Below are positions 7,984-16,728 of a stretch of 64,000 nucleotides of DNA, piece by piece (position 1 is the stretch's first letter; each line of letters begins with the position of its first letter). Location: NCBI GenBank assembly GCA_964648505.1, contig CAZYMI010000001.1:124001-188000 (forward strand). Direction: 5' to 3'. A program made the position numbers and the translations under genes. The DNA is from CAZYMI01 sp964648505 (lineage in GTDB: Bacteria; Pseudomonadota; Alphaproteobacteria; Micavibrionales; Micavibrionaceae). The notes under the pieces were generated by a model. The model saw nothing but the letters and a program-made list of their open reading frames with translations. It did no database searches and was not told where the DNA came from.

Positions 7984-8012
7984 TGTCAAGCCATAAGGCG
8001 CAGCCTTATGGC
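7984..8012 (-). terminator. Terminator-like hairpin after the HIBCH gene
   Basis: Perfect ten-base inverted repeat GCCATAAGGC (7990-7999), loop GCA, GCCTTATGGC (8003-8012). On the minus strand it follows the stop of the 8024-9067 gene and is followed by TTGACACCTTTT, a weak U tract, so termination efficiency is uncertain. Confidence 0.5.
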
Positions 8013-8023
8013 ACTTGGCTGTT

Positions 8024-9067
8024 TTACGCCAAAATATCCTTCAAAGCGTAAGCGGCAGGCCCCAGATGCTCAAAAATCAAGCTTTCTGGCACCTCATCCA
8101 GTGTAGCCGGGTCCCATTTGGGGGCCTTATCTTTATCAATAACCGCTGCGCGCACGCCTTCAAAAAAATCTGCACGCCCCATAACATGCTGAGCGATTGA
8201 AAAATCTCGTTCAATCACGCAATCAAATGTTTCTGTTTTAGCGCGGCTTATATGCTCAAAAGTTAAAAGTAAACTGACCGGACACCTTGTCTTTAAAACA
8301 ACAAGCGTTTCTTGTGCCCAAGGGTCACTTGAATCTTCAAGCGCTTGAAAAATATCTCTGACACTTCCTTTTGAAAAAAAAGCATCAATTTTATTTTTCT
8401 CTTGTTCGATAATCCCTTTGGAGATCAAGGGCCTCTCTGTCGATAATACAGATAAAGGATCCTGCGCTATTGCTTCGTACGCTTCATCAAAAACAAAATG
8501 CGTTGCCACACCCAAATATAAAAGATCAGAAGCACTGGCCACAGAAATGCCTGTTAAACCAAGATACATGCCTGTTGCCCCAGGAAAGCGTGCCAGATGA
8601 TACGCCGCGCCGACATCAGGGAAAAAGCCGATCGCCGTTTCCGGCATGGCAAACACGGTTTTTGATGTGGCAATGCGTATTTTGCACTGTCCGGCAACAC
8701 CGTAACCGCCACCCATCGTGATCCCGTTCATCAAGGCAATTGTGGGCGTTTCATTAAGATGAAACAGCGCGCTATTCATCGCATACTCAGATCCAAAATA
8801 CTGGAAGATAACATCATCTTTACCACGCGCAGCATGTACAGCTTTAATATCGCCGCCTGCACAAAATGCGCGGCCCCCTGCGCTATCAAACACAAGCGCG
8901 CGTGCCCCATCAAACAGACGCGCAACTAAAATGTGACGAATCCATTCAATCATTTTATAAGATAAGGCATTTAAAGCGGTAGGCCGGTTTAGCGTAACAC
9001 GCGCATAATTTTGCTGATCTGTTTTAAAAATCAGTTCGTTGTCTTGCTTTAAGTGATCGAGAGTCAT
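8024..9067 (-). CDS. 3-hydroxyisobutyryl-CoA hydrolase (enoyl-CoA hydratase/isomerase family)
   Basis: 347 residues, the length of the HIBCH subfamily and longer than simple crotonases. It hydrolyses 3-hydroxyisobutyryl-CoA in valine catabolism. Family motifs: NRPTALNAL near the N-terminus, AFCAGGDIK oxyanion loop, MGGGYGVA, and PETAIGFFPDVGA carrying the catalytic glutamate and aspartate. The start is supported by AGGG about seven bases upstream. With gcdH nearby it suggests amino-acid degradation, although the genes are not in one operon. Confidence 0.9.
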   Translation of the reverse strand: MTLDHLKQDNELIFKTDQQNYARVTLNRPTALNALSYKMIEWIRHILVARLFDGARALVFDSAGGRAFCAGGDIKAVHAARGKDDVIFQYFGSEYAMNSALFHLNETPTIALMNGITMGGGYGVAGQCKIRIATSKTVFAMPETAIGFFPDVGAAYHLARFPGATGMYLGLTGISVASASDLLYLGVATHFVFDEAYEAIAQDPLSVLSTERPLISKGIIEQEKNKIDAFFSKGSVRDIFQALEDSSDPWAQETLVVLKTRCPVSLLLTFEHISRAKTETFDCVIERDFSIAQHVMGRADFFEGVRAAVIDKDKAPKWDPATLDEVPESLIFEHLGPAAYALKDILA

Positions 9068-9194
9068 TGTGAACCCTAACCGAGAGATTAGATTGTTTCC
9101 AGTATTCTGTTTTTTATGTCTATTTATAAAAGACTGTTTTTGTCCTTTATGCTATTGCGCTTTTTAAAGAAATATTTTAGCGTCCGTTTCGATC

Positions 9195-9207
9195 GAGAAT
9201 AATTCTC
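9195..9207. promoter_or_regulatory. Fur-type operator upstream of the DUF454 gene
   Basis: Perfect palindrome GAGAATAATTCTC. Written as the 7-1-7 Fur model (TGATAAT n ATTATCA) the site reads CGAGAAT A ATTCTCA and matches 12 of 14 positions. It lies 20 bases before the start of 9227-9631. Its position just upstream of the coding sequence fits repression. The metal specificity (Fur, Irr, Mur, Zur) cannot be told from the sequence. Confidence 0.55.
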
Positions 9208-9226
9208 AGTTGCATGTGGTGCAGGC

Positions 9227-9631
9227 TTGAACTTAAAAACTTTCAATATTGGTAAAATAGCCTATCTGGCAATTGGCCATATAACATTTGGCATTGGCTT
9301 TGTTGCAATTTTTATCCCCGGCTTACCCACCGTGCCTTTGTGGCTGATTGCTTGCTGGGCTTACAGCAAAAGTTCACCTGCGCTTGAACAAAAACTGCTT
9401 CACCATCCACATTTTGGCCCCTATCTAAAGGCGTGGAGGAATCATCGCGTGATCCCACAAAAAGCAAAAATTTTTATAACTATTTTCATGGCCGTCAGTT
9501 TTTGCATTCTGATCACTCTCTCAACGCCCCTGCTTATTTTAAGTATTACAGGCAGCTGCATGGCACTTGTGCTTTTTTATATCTATTCCAAACCCTCCAC
9601 TTACACCACTAACGATAAGGTACAATCATGA
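9227..9631 (+). CDS. YbaN/DUF454 family inner-membrane protein
   Basis: 134 residues. DUF454 signature near the N-terminus: GxIPGLPTVPLWLIACW, preceded by a hydrophobic segment and followed by HPHFGPYLKAWR; two more hydrophobic segments near 85-125. About three membrane segments, polytopic inner-membrane protein of unknown activity. The start is a TTG with a weak GGTG site; no in-frame ATG fits. Its stop overlaps the ATG of the next gene (ATGA), so both are co-translated. DUF454 genes are often seen next to iron or heme uptake genes, which agrees with the upstream Fur-type palindrome. Confidence 0.8.
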   Translation: MNLKTFNIGKIAYLAIGHITFGIGFVAIFIPGLPTVPLWLIACWAYSKSSPALEQKLLHHPHFGPYLKAWRNHRVIPQKAKIFITIFMAVSFCILITLSTPLLILSITGSCMALVLFYIYSKPSTYTTNDKVQS

Positions 9632-10851
9632 AAAAAATTATTTTAACACTGATGCTGACTTGCGCCCTGCCCCATGCGGCTTTAGCTGAAAATGCAGCCC
9701 CCAAAAGCCTAAAAAATAGCTATGTGAATACACCGCTTGTGGCCAATAAAGCATCCTACAAGCCGCAATTCCAAGTTGATGAAAAATTTATCAATGGCTG
9801 GGGTATCGCCATTCGCCCTGCAGGGGCTGGCGGCCATTTCTGGGTTACCGCAAAAGATATCAGTTTTGAATATGTGGGCGATGTGACACAATCTTCTGAT
9901 CCTCAATTACGTGGCCTTCATACAGACGATGTAAAATACGTGAAGCTACCCGTTGGTGGAGACGAAAATTTTGCAACCGGCGTGGTCTTTTCTGGCAGCG
10001 ATAAGAATTTCGTTATTACGCAACAATTTCCTGAAAAAACGCCTATCACTGCGCCTGCAAAGTTTCTTTTTGCAAGCGATGGCGGCATCATATCGGCCTG
10101 GACAGAACGAAAGCTAGAAGACGGTACGTTTGATCGCCCTGCAGAAGCTGTTAGTGTTATTGATTATTCGCAGCAAGGATCGCAGTTTTTTGGCCTTGCG
10201 ATTTCAAAAAACTTTGATCGTCTTTATGCGGCTGATTTTGGCAAAGCACCGACCATTCACAGTTTTGACAACAACTTTAAACCTCTGACAATACAATTTG
10301 ACCAACCTTTTGATGATAATAAAAATGGCAAAGTTGATGCTGGTGAATATGCACCATTCAATATTCAGCATCTTGGAGAAAGCCTTTTTGTTGCCTATGC
10401 TAAAACGCAAGCTTGCCCTGATGCTGAAATAGCAAAAGGCACTTGCGAAAAAGGGGCGATCTTTGTAGGCGAAGAAGATACGTCCAAGCCCGGCTATGGT
10501 CGCCTTGCAGAATTTACCGAAAATGGGAAACTGATCGCCCTATGGAACGATCAAGGTAAACTCAGTGCACCTTGGGGCGTTGTTTTTGCGCCGGAAAATT
10601 TTGGCAGCCTTTCAGGCCATCTGCTTGTTGCTAATTTCGGGGACGGCACAATTTCGGCCTTTGACCCGGTTCACAGAAATTTTAAAACTACGCTAAACGA
10701 TTCGAATGGCAAACCTATCGTGGTCGATAAAATCTGGGGTCTTCTTTTTGGAAACGGAGAAAGTCTGGGCGATAAAAATGCACTTTATTACGCTGCCGGG
10801 CCCGAAGATGAAACAGATGGCGTTTTTGGGTCCCTGCGCTATAAGCCATAA
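9628..10851 (+). CDS. TIGR03118-family exported beta-propeller protein
   Basis: 407 residues with a clear signal peptide (MKKIILTLMLTCALPHAALA). The body has repeated strands consistent with a beta-propeller: NGWGIAIRPAGAGGHFWV, LFASDGGIISAW, FGLAIS...LYAADF, APWGVVFAPENFG and LLVANFGDGTISAFDP, all typical of the TIGR03118 family. An EF-hand-like segment DDNKNGKVDAGEY (about 229-241) could bind calcium. Function is unknown in the family. Co-translated with the DUF454 gene and probably shares its metal-dependent control. Confidence 0.82.
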   Translation: MKKIILTLMLTCALPHAALAENAAPKSLKNSYVNTPLVANKASYKPQFQVDEKFINGWGIAIRPAGAGGHFWVTAKDISFEYVGDVTQSSDPQLRGLHTDDVKYVKLPVGGDENFATGVVFSGSDKNFVITQQFPEKTPITAPAKFLFASDGGIISAWTERKLEDGTFDRPAEAVSVIDYSQQGSQFFGLAISKNFDRLYAADFGKAPTIHSFDNNFKPLTIQFDQPFDDNKNGKVDAGEYAPFNIQHLGESLFVAYAKTQACPDAEIAKGTCEKGAIFVGEEDTSKPGYGRLAEFTENGKLIALWNDQGKLSAPWGVVFAPENFGSLSGHLLVANFGDGTISAFDPVHRNFKTTLNDSNGKPIVVDKIWGLLFGNGESLGDKNALYYAAGPEDETDGVFGSLRYKP

Positions 10852-10959
10852 GGCATTTAGACTTGTCCGAAGGTTAAAAAAAAGCCATACTTATCCCGTT
10901 GATATTCTTCAATTATGGTATGGGCAGAAGGCTCAATCAGGCAGGATAATTAGGTTAAT

Positions 10960-11853
10960 ATGAAACTCGTCGGTCTTGCGCTGGTTTTTGTTGCGACTTT
11001 TGGCGGTCTTTTGATCGCCATGCATTTTCATTTCGAACATTTCTTTAAGCTTGTTGGGATCATTCTTGGTGCTTTGCCCGGAGAAGCCACGATCATTTTA
11101 GGATGCGCTATTGCGGCGTTCTTGATTTCAAACAGCAGCCATACGGTCAAGGCGACGCTCAAAGGCTTCAAGGCGCTTGTTAAACCTTCATCGCATTCCA
11201 AGCAATCTTATGTTGAATTGCTGTGCATGATGTTCACTTTATTTAAGCTGGCGCGCACAAAAGGCTGGCTGTCTTTAGAACAACATATTGAAAATCCACA
11301 CGACAGCGCTTTGTTTTCTCAATTCCCTGAATTTCATGCTGATCACCATGCCACTGTCTTTTTGTGCGATTATCTTCGCATTATTTCGCTTGGCAACGAG
11401 GACCCTCATAAAATAGGTGATTTGCTTGATGAAGAACTGGAAACGATATCGGCCGAAAAAATGCATCCTGCTCATGCGGTGCAAACAATGGCCGATGGTA
11501 TTCCAGCACTTGGTATTGTGGCCGCTGTTTTGGGGGTTATTAAAACCATGGCTTCCATTTCAGAGCCGCCTGAAGTTTTAGGCCAGTTAATTGGCGCGGC
11601 CCTTGTAGGAACATTTTTAGGTGTGTGGTTTGCGTATGGCATGTTCGGCCCGCTTGCAAAAGCCATTGAAGGAAAAGCTGAGTCTGAAATTATGTATTAT
11701 CGTTGCATGAAAATTGGTCTTGTTGCTTTTCTAAATGGTTGCGCCCCACAGGTTGCTATTGAATTTGCGCGCAAATTTCTGCCGCATGATGTTCAGCCTA
11801 CCTTCCAGGAACTTGAAGAAGCTACAAATGCCTTACCACCCCCATCTGTATAA
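10960..11853 (+). CDS. motA: Flagellar motor stator protein MotA
   Basis: 297 residues, inner-membrane stator subunit that with MotB couples ion flow to flagellar rotation. Four membrane segments: about 3-20, 28-53, 170-190 and 197-222. The conserved DGIPALGIVAAVLGVIKTM and GALVGTFLGVWFAYG segments are the pore-lining helices. A charged cytoplasmic loop lies between segments 2 and 3. AGG precedes the ATG by five bases. Twelve bases separate it from motB, so the pair is an operon. No other flagellar genes are in the window. Confidence 0.95.
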   Translation: MKLVGLALVFVATFGGLLIAMHFHFEHFFKLVGIILGALPGEATIILGCAIAAFLISNSSHTVKATLKGFKALVKPSSHSKQSYVELLCMMFTLFKLARTKGWLSLEQHIENPHDSALFSQFPEFHADHHATVFLCDYLRIISLGNEDPHKIGDLLDEELETISAEKMHPAHAVQTMADGIPALGIVAAVLGVIKTMASISEPPEVLGQLIGAALVGTFLGVWFAYGMFGPLAKAIEGKAESEIMYYRCMKIGLVAFLNGCAPQVAIEFARKFLPHDVQPTFQELEEATNALPPPSV

Positions 11854-11865
11854 AGGGTAAAGCAC

Positions 11866-12870
11866 ATGGCTAAAGGTTCAGGCAAGCAAGAAGGCGAAGA
11901 GGGCAAACGCCCAATTATTATCAAAAAAATCAAAAAAGGTGGCCATGGTCACCATGGCGGCGCTTGGAAAGTTGCCTATGCCGATTTCGTGACTGCGATG
12001 ATGGCGTTCTTTTTATTGCTGTGGCTTTTGAACGTTACAACTGAAGAACAAAAACTAGGCATCTCAGATTACTTTAACCCAACCCCGCAAGTTTCAAGAA
12101 GTGAAACAGGCGCAGGTGGCATGTTAGGCGGGCTTTCTATTTCACCTGATGGCGCTATGGTTACCGATAGACAACCCCCGGTTCAGCCGCCGCCCCAAGA
12201 AGCCGATACGCAGCACGGTCAGCAAGTTGGGGCAGCTGGTGCTGATTTGCGTAAAGTTGAACAAGAGAAAATGGAAAAAGAAATTCAGCGACGTGAAGAA
12301 AAGAATTTTGATGCCGCAAAAAAACAGATCGAAGATGCGCTTGATGCAGATTCCGAGCTGAAAGACTTGAAAAAGAATCTGGTTGTCGATATGACCCCAG
12401 AAGGCTTACGTATCCAGATCGTTGACCAAGAAGGGGAAGCCATGTTTCCATCCGGTTCAGCGCAGATGTTTGATAAAACGCAAAAATTAATGAAGCTTGT
12501 GGGCAATGTGATCCGCAATCTACCCAATCAGGTTTCCGTTCGTGGCCACACAGACAGCCAGTCTTATTCTGATGGGGCTGGGTATACCAACTGGGAGTTA
12601 TCCGCTGACCGGGCTAATGCTTCCCGTAAAACCTTGTTGGATTCAGGCCTGCCGGAAAAAAGAATTAACAACGTTGTAGGCAAGGCTGATACAGACCATT
12701 TCATTAAAGATAAGCCCTTAGACCCCAGAAATAGGCGGATCAGCATCATTTTACTGCGCGATAGTCTTATAAAACAGCAAGGGGCTAATGCATCCAGTGT
12801 ATCCCCAGCTGTTCCAGAAAAAGCGGATCCCGGCTACAGGCCTTCTGAGGGTAGCGTTAACTTTCCCTGA
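11866..12870 (+). CDS. motB: Flagellar motor protein MotB
   Basis: 334 residues. The N-terminal basic region is followed by WKVAYADFVTAMMAFFLLLWLL, the single membrane helix whose aspartate carries the ion. A linker and a charged coiled region (about 120-170) precede the OmpA-like peptidoglycan-binding domain (about 185-300) with VRGHTDSQ and ANASRKTLLDSG, which anchors the stator to the wall. The tail is proline and serine rich. The aspartate context (YADF) is of the proton-type MotB pattern; this is an inference. Confidence 0.95.
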   Translation: MAKGSGKQEGEEGKRPIIIKKIKKGGHGHHGGAWKVAYADFVTAMMAFFLLLWLLNVTTEEQKLGISDYFNPTPQVSRSETGAGGMLGGLSISPDGAMVTDRQPPVQPPPQEADTQHGQQVGAAGADLRKVEQEKMEKEIQRREEKNFDAAKKQIEDALDADSELKDLKKNLVVDMTPEGLRIQIVDQEGEAMFPSGSAQMFDKTQKLMKLVGNVIRNLPNQVSVRGHTDSQSYSDGAGYTNWELSADRANASRKTLLDSGLPEKRINNVVGKADTDHFIKDKPLDPRNRRISIILLRDSLIKQQGANASSVSPAVPEKADPGYRPSEGSVNFP

Positions 12871-12876
12871 TTTTTC

Positions 12877-12905
12877 TTGACTGTTTTTGATTGTTTTTAT
12901 ATTTT
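12877..12905 (+). promoter_or_regulatory. Putative promoter giving a leaderless bpt mRNA
   Basis: TTGACT (12877-12882) and TATTTT (12900-12905, 17-base spacer) or TATATT (12898-12903). The -35 starts 36 bases before the ATG at 12913. No Shine-Dalgarno lies before that ATG (TTCATAACC). Confidence 0.45.
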
Positions 12906-12912
12906 CATAACC

Positions 12913-13662
12913 ATGAAAAATTGGCTTTCCGAACCTGTAGCCTGCCAGATTTTACCCGGGCGTACCGCTCGGCACGAATTTATGGAACCAGAAAGTCGCT
13001 ATGAAGTTTCAAAAACGGTTGCACGTCAAGACAGTTTTTTTGAAGCTGGTTTTACAAAATTTTTTGTCAATTTTAGAATTGCCGCCTGCCCGGCATGCTT
13101 TGCGTGCAAGCCTTCAAGGATAAATCTGAAAAAATTTTCATCAAGGAAAAGAAAAAAGGAACTGGACTACCGCAATCAAGACCTTACAATTATGCGCAAC
13201 CATCAAGATGTGCTTTCACATCAGCATTATGATTTATTTTATCGCTTTAAAAAACATCGTTTTCCCCATCAAACAGATATTATAGATAAAAAAACATTTA
13301 TAGAGTCTGCTTTTGATAAGCTTGCTGCTTGTCAGACATGGGGGTTGAGTGACCCAACCGGAAAGCTTGTTTGCGGAATTATTTTTAATGAAACGCCTGC
13401 CGCCCTAAACCTTGTTCAATTTTATTATGACCCAGACTCCATGCGCCGATCGCTTGGCATTCATGCCGTTCATATTATGATTGATGAAGCCCGCAGGAAA
13501 AGAAAACTATATGTTTACTTGGGATCCGCCACCTTTGAAAAATCGCCTTATCACTACAAAACTAAATTTTCTGGCCTGGAAGTTTTAGTTGATAACCGGT
13601 GGCAGGCTTTAGGCCGCAATGTTGTCGATCAAACGGGCGCGCCCAAGCCAGCCTGCAAATAA
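12913..13662 (+). CDS. bpt: Aspartate/glutamate leucyl- or arginyl-tRNA-protein transferase
   Basis: 249 residues from the ATG at 12913; an upstream in-frame TTG at 12877 is rejected because it coincides with the -35 element. These enzymes transfer an amino acid from tRNA to the N-terminus of proteins, making N-degrons for ClpS/ClpAP. Signatures: CQILPGRTARHEF near the N-terminus, the CPACFACKPSRI cysteine cluster, QHYDLFYRFKKHRF, and the C-terminal GNAT-like YLGS...YHYKTKF. Its 3' end overlaps convergent panC by 54 bases. Bpt versus Ate specificity cannot be settled by eye. Confidence 0.85.
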   Translation: MKNWLSEPVACQILPGRTARHEFMEPESRYEVSKTVARQDSFFEAGFTKFFVNFRIAACPACFACKPSRINLKKFSSRKRKKELDYRNQDLTIMRNHQDVLSHQHYDLFYRFKKHRFPHQTDIIDKKTFIESAFDKLAACQTWGLSDPTGKLVCGIIFNETPAALNLVQFYYDPDSMRRSLGIHAVHIMIDEARRKRKLYVYLGSATFEKSPYHYKTKFSGLEVLVDNRWQALGRNVVDQTGAPKPACK

Positions 13663-14445
13663 AATACGCTTTACATCGTTAGGATGCGCGGGCTGTAAAG
13701 TCTGAGCATGGCGTACAGTACAATAATCAATTTTTTGAAAGCCCTGCGCCATTAAGGCTGACTGGCCCCACGCCTCAACAGCCTGTATGTCTTCGCCCGA
13801 TAAAATTTTATCGCGCATCGCAAATAAAGTTTTGTTGATTGTTTTTGCAATCTTTAATTCTTGATCCGATAAATAAGCATTGCGTGACGATAAAGCCAGC
13901 CCATCTTTATCGCGCACTGTTGCTGCGCCAATAATCTCAACCGGCAAGTTCAAATCACGCTGCAAGGCTTTAATCACCTGTAACTGCTGGTAGTCTTTTT
14001 CACCAAAAATAGCTATGTCGGGCATCACTTGCAGCAACAGCTTGCTCACAACTGTTGCAACCCCTTCAAAAAAATGGGGCCTGAATTCCCCTTCCAGAGG
14101 TTGTGATACATGAGCAACTTTCACAGATGTTTCAAAACCATCTGGATACATGACAGGCAAAGGCGGATGCCATATGGCATGAACCCCTGCTGTCTTCAGT
14201 TTCTCTAAATCTTCATCCCATGTGCGTGGATAGGCGTTATAATCTTCGTGTGGGGCAAATTGTTTGGGATTAACAAAAATACTAACAATAGCAACATCTG
14301 CTTTGTTAATTGCGTCACTCACAAGGGCCAAATGCCCATCATGTAAAGCGCCCATCGTGGGTACAAAAGATATTTTTTGTCCCTGCGCTTTTACGCGCGT
14401 TGCAAATGACCGCAGATCCGCTAAATCCTGAAAAACTTGTGTCAT
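13609..14445 (-). CDS. panC: Pantothenate synthetase
   Basis: 278 residues. It condenses pantoate with beta-alanine using ATP to make pantothenate for coenzyme A. Motifs are VPTMGALHDGHLALV (HIGH-like nucleotidyl transferase motif), FGEKDYQQLQVI and GLALSSRNAYLS (KMSKS-equivalent region). Its start overlaps the parC stop (ATGA), so it is translated from the parC transcript. The C-terminal end ARLIDNI is the normal family end, so the 54-base overlap with bpt is not a read-through artefact. Confidence 0.96.
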   Translation of the reverse strand: MTQVFQDLADLRSFATRVKAQGQKISFVPTMGALHDGHLALVSDAINKADVAIVSIFVNPKQFAPHEDYNAYPRTWDEDLEKLKTAGVHAIWHPPLPVMYPDGFETSVKVAHVSQPLEGEFRPHFFEGVATVVSKLLLQVMPDIAIFGEKDYQQLQVIKALQRDLNLPVEIIGAATVRDKDGLALSSRNAYLSDQELKIAKTINKTLFAMRDKILSGEDIQAVEAWGQSALMAQGFQKIDYCTVRHAQTLQPAHPNDVKRILFAGWLGRARLIDNIAA

Positions 14446-16700
14446 GAAAATAAGTTATTCTTTGGAAAGCCGTTTGGCGGTAATTTACCCGTCTGCGCAC
14501 GCTTGCCAAGCCAGGGCTTCATATCATTCACAACAGTTTCCCCTGCACCATATTTAAAGGAAAGACCTTCCTTCATCTTAAAACTACGCGCATCCGATAA
14601 TTGGCCATCTGTAAATTTTTGTAACGACACACCTTTTCCTTTGTTCATTTCAGGTACTTCAGAAAGTGGTATCACCAGCATTTTTCGATTTGTACCTACC
14701 AAAGCCAGATGCGTATGGTCAGGTTGAATGGGAACACACACAGCCGCTTCCGAACCATGGTCGACGCCTAAAATGTTCTTGCCTGATTTTGTTTGGGCAA
14801 AACATTCGCTTGAAGGGACGATAAATCCGCGCCCATCTAATGTTGCAACCAGAAACTTCTGATCGCTGTTATATAAAGTCATTGTTACAAAATCAGCATC
14901 ATTAGGCAGATCCACCATTAAACGAACAGGTTCACCAAAACCGCGACCGGGTGGCAATTTATCACACGAAAATGTATAAAAACGGCCATTGGTTGCAAAG
15001 GCAATAATTTTATCTGTGGTCTGACATTCAAGCATAAACCGGGACCGGTCACCTTCCTTGAATTTCAATTCCTTTTCATTCACGCCGTGGCCCTTCATAG
15101 CACGGACCCATCCTTTTGCAGAGCAGATCATCGTAATAGGCTCACGCACCGTAAGCGCATCTTCTAGATTCTCAACAACCATGGGCGTGGGGGGTTTACC
15201 GATAACTGTACGCCTGCGCCCCAGATCTGTTTTAGGTCCGAATTGTTCGCGCAGTTGAACAGTCTGATCTTTAATGCGGCCCCATTGCAAAGATTCTGAT
15301 TTTAGAAGCTTGTTAAGATCATCACGTTCTTTGCTGAGATTTTTATGTTCCGTTTTAATTTCAATTTCCTCAAGCCTGCGTAAAGAACGCAAGCGCATAT
15401 TAAGAATAGCTTCTGCTTGCACATCACTTAAGCCAAACTTTTTCATCAGCTTTATTTTCGGCTCGTCTTCTTCGCGGATAATTTTAATAACATCATCAAT
15501 ATTAAGATAAACGATCAGATATCCATCGAGCACTTCAATTCGATGTAAAATTTTCTCCAGCCTGTGATGTGAACGCCTGACAAGAACATCCTTGCGGTGA
15601 TCCAGATAGGCCTGAAGAACCTCACGCAAAGTCATTACTTTTGGTACGCGGCCCCCTTCAAGCGCATTCATATTCAATGAAAATCTTGTTTCCAGATCTG
15701 TTGAGCGGAACAAAGCTTCCATCAAAATTTCAGGTTCAACATTGCGACTTTTAGGTACAAGCACAAGGCGAATATCTTCCGCACTTTCATCGCGAACATC
15801 ATCAAGAATTTGGATTTTTCGCTCTGTAATCAACTCAGCAATTTTTTCAATCAATCTTGATTTCTGCACCTGATACGGGATCTCAGTCACCACAATCTGA
15901 TATGAACCACCCTTAAGTTCTTCTTTTTCCCACCGGGCGCGAAGTCGAAAGGATCCCTTGCCGGTTTTATATGCCTCAACCACATTTTCCTTGGGTTCAA
16001 TTAAAATTCCGCCGGTTGGAAAATCAGGCCCGGGTATGCATTTGTACAATTCAGCAGGGGTCGGATCAGGTTTATCAAGGATAAGCAAAAGCGCATCACA
16101 AATCTCCGCCACATTGTGGGGGGGTATATTTGTGGCCATACCCACTGCGATGCCCGATGTTCCATTCGCCAAAAGATTGGGGAAAGCCGCAGGCAAAACA
16201 ATAGGCTCTGCCGTTTCGCCATCATAAGTAGACCTGAAATCAACGGCATCTTCTTCTATGCCTTCAAGCAGAAGGCGTGATACAAGGGTCATCCGCGCTT
16301 CCGTATAACGCATAGCCGCTGCGTTATCGCCGTCGATGTTACCAAAATTTCCTTGACCATCCACAAGCGGATACCGTACGGCAAAATCTTGCGCCAACCT
16401 TACAAGCGCATCATAAACAGACTGGTCGCCATGCGGATGGAATTTACCAATCACATCACCCACAACCCTTGCGGATTTTTTTGGATGATTTGCGGGGTCC
16501 AGCTTCAGTTCCGACATCGCAAAAAGAATGCGACGCTGTACTGGCTTTAAGCCGTCTCGTACATCGGGCAAAGACCGCGACATAATAGTTGAAAGCGCAT
16601 AGGCCAGATATCTCTCCGACAAAAGCTTGCCAAGATGCTGGTCTTGAATTTCGGGGGGAAGCGAATTGTGGTCGCCTGCTTTGGTGGTTTTACGTGCCAT
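14442..16700 (-). CDS. parC: DNA topoisomerase IV subunit A
   Basis: 752 residues, the ParC length for alphaproteobacteria. It cleaves and passes DNA to decatenate chromosomes together with ParE. It starts with a SERYLAYALSTIMSRSLPDVRDGLKPVQRRIL block; the winged-helix quinolone region reads GKFHPHGDQSVYDAL and the catalytic tyrosine is in AAMRYTEARM. C-terminal beta-pinwheel motifs follow from about residue 500. The residue matching E. coli Ser80 is Gln and that matching Glu84 is Asp, both at quinolone-contact positions. AGGA lies eight bases before the ATG. Confidence 0.95.
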   Translation of the reverse strand: MARKTTKAGDHNSLPPEIQDQHLGKLLSERYLAYALSTIMSRSLPDVRDGLKPVQRRILFAMSELKLDPANHPKKSARVVGDVIGKFHPHGDQSVYDALVRLAQDFAVRYPLVDGQGNFGNIDGDNAAAMRYTEARMTLVSRLLLEGIEEDAVDFRSTYDGETAEPIVLPAAFPNLLANGTSGIAVGMATNIPPHNVAEICDALLLILDKPDPTPAELYKCIPGPDFPTGGILIEPKENVVEAYKTGKGSFRLRARWEKEELKGGSYQIVVTEIPYQVQKSRLIEKIAELITERKIQILDDVRDESAEDIRLVLVPKSRNVEPEILMEALFRSTDLETRFSLNMNALEGGRVPKVMTLREVLQAYLDHRKDVLVRRSHHRLEKILHRIEVLDGYLIVYLNIDDVIKIIREEDEPKIKLMKKFGLSDVQAEAILNMRLRSLRRLEEIEIKTEHKNLSKERDDLNKLLKSESLQWGRIKDQTVQLREQFGPKTDLGRRRTVIGKPPTPMVVENLEDALTVREPITMICSAKGWVRAMKGHGVNEKELKFKEGDRSRFMLECQTTDKIIAFATNGRFYTFSCDKLPPGRGFGEPVRLMVDLPNDADFVTMTLYNSDQKFLVATLDGRGFIVPSSECFAQTKSGKNILGVDHGSEAAVCVPIQPDHTHLALVGTNRKMLVIPLSEVPEMNKGKGVSLQKFTDGQLSDARSFKMKEGLSFKYGAGETVVNDMKPWLGKRAQTGKLPPNGFPKNNLFS

Positions 16701-16728
16701 CTTAAGAATCCTAAACTAGCCTCTATTC

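Noticed and set aside
7990..10855. GCCATAAGGC occurs in the 7990 hairpin and again at 10846-10855
   Set aside because: A ten-base match, once in a palindrome and once partly inside a coding sequence, is not enough to call a repeat family.
12877..12912. TTG start 12 codons upstream for bpt
   Set aside because: The extra residues do not resemble the family N-terminus and the TTG is part of the -35 hexamer.
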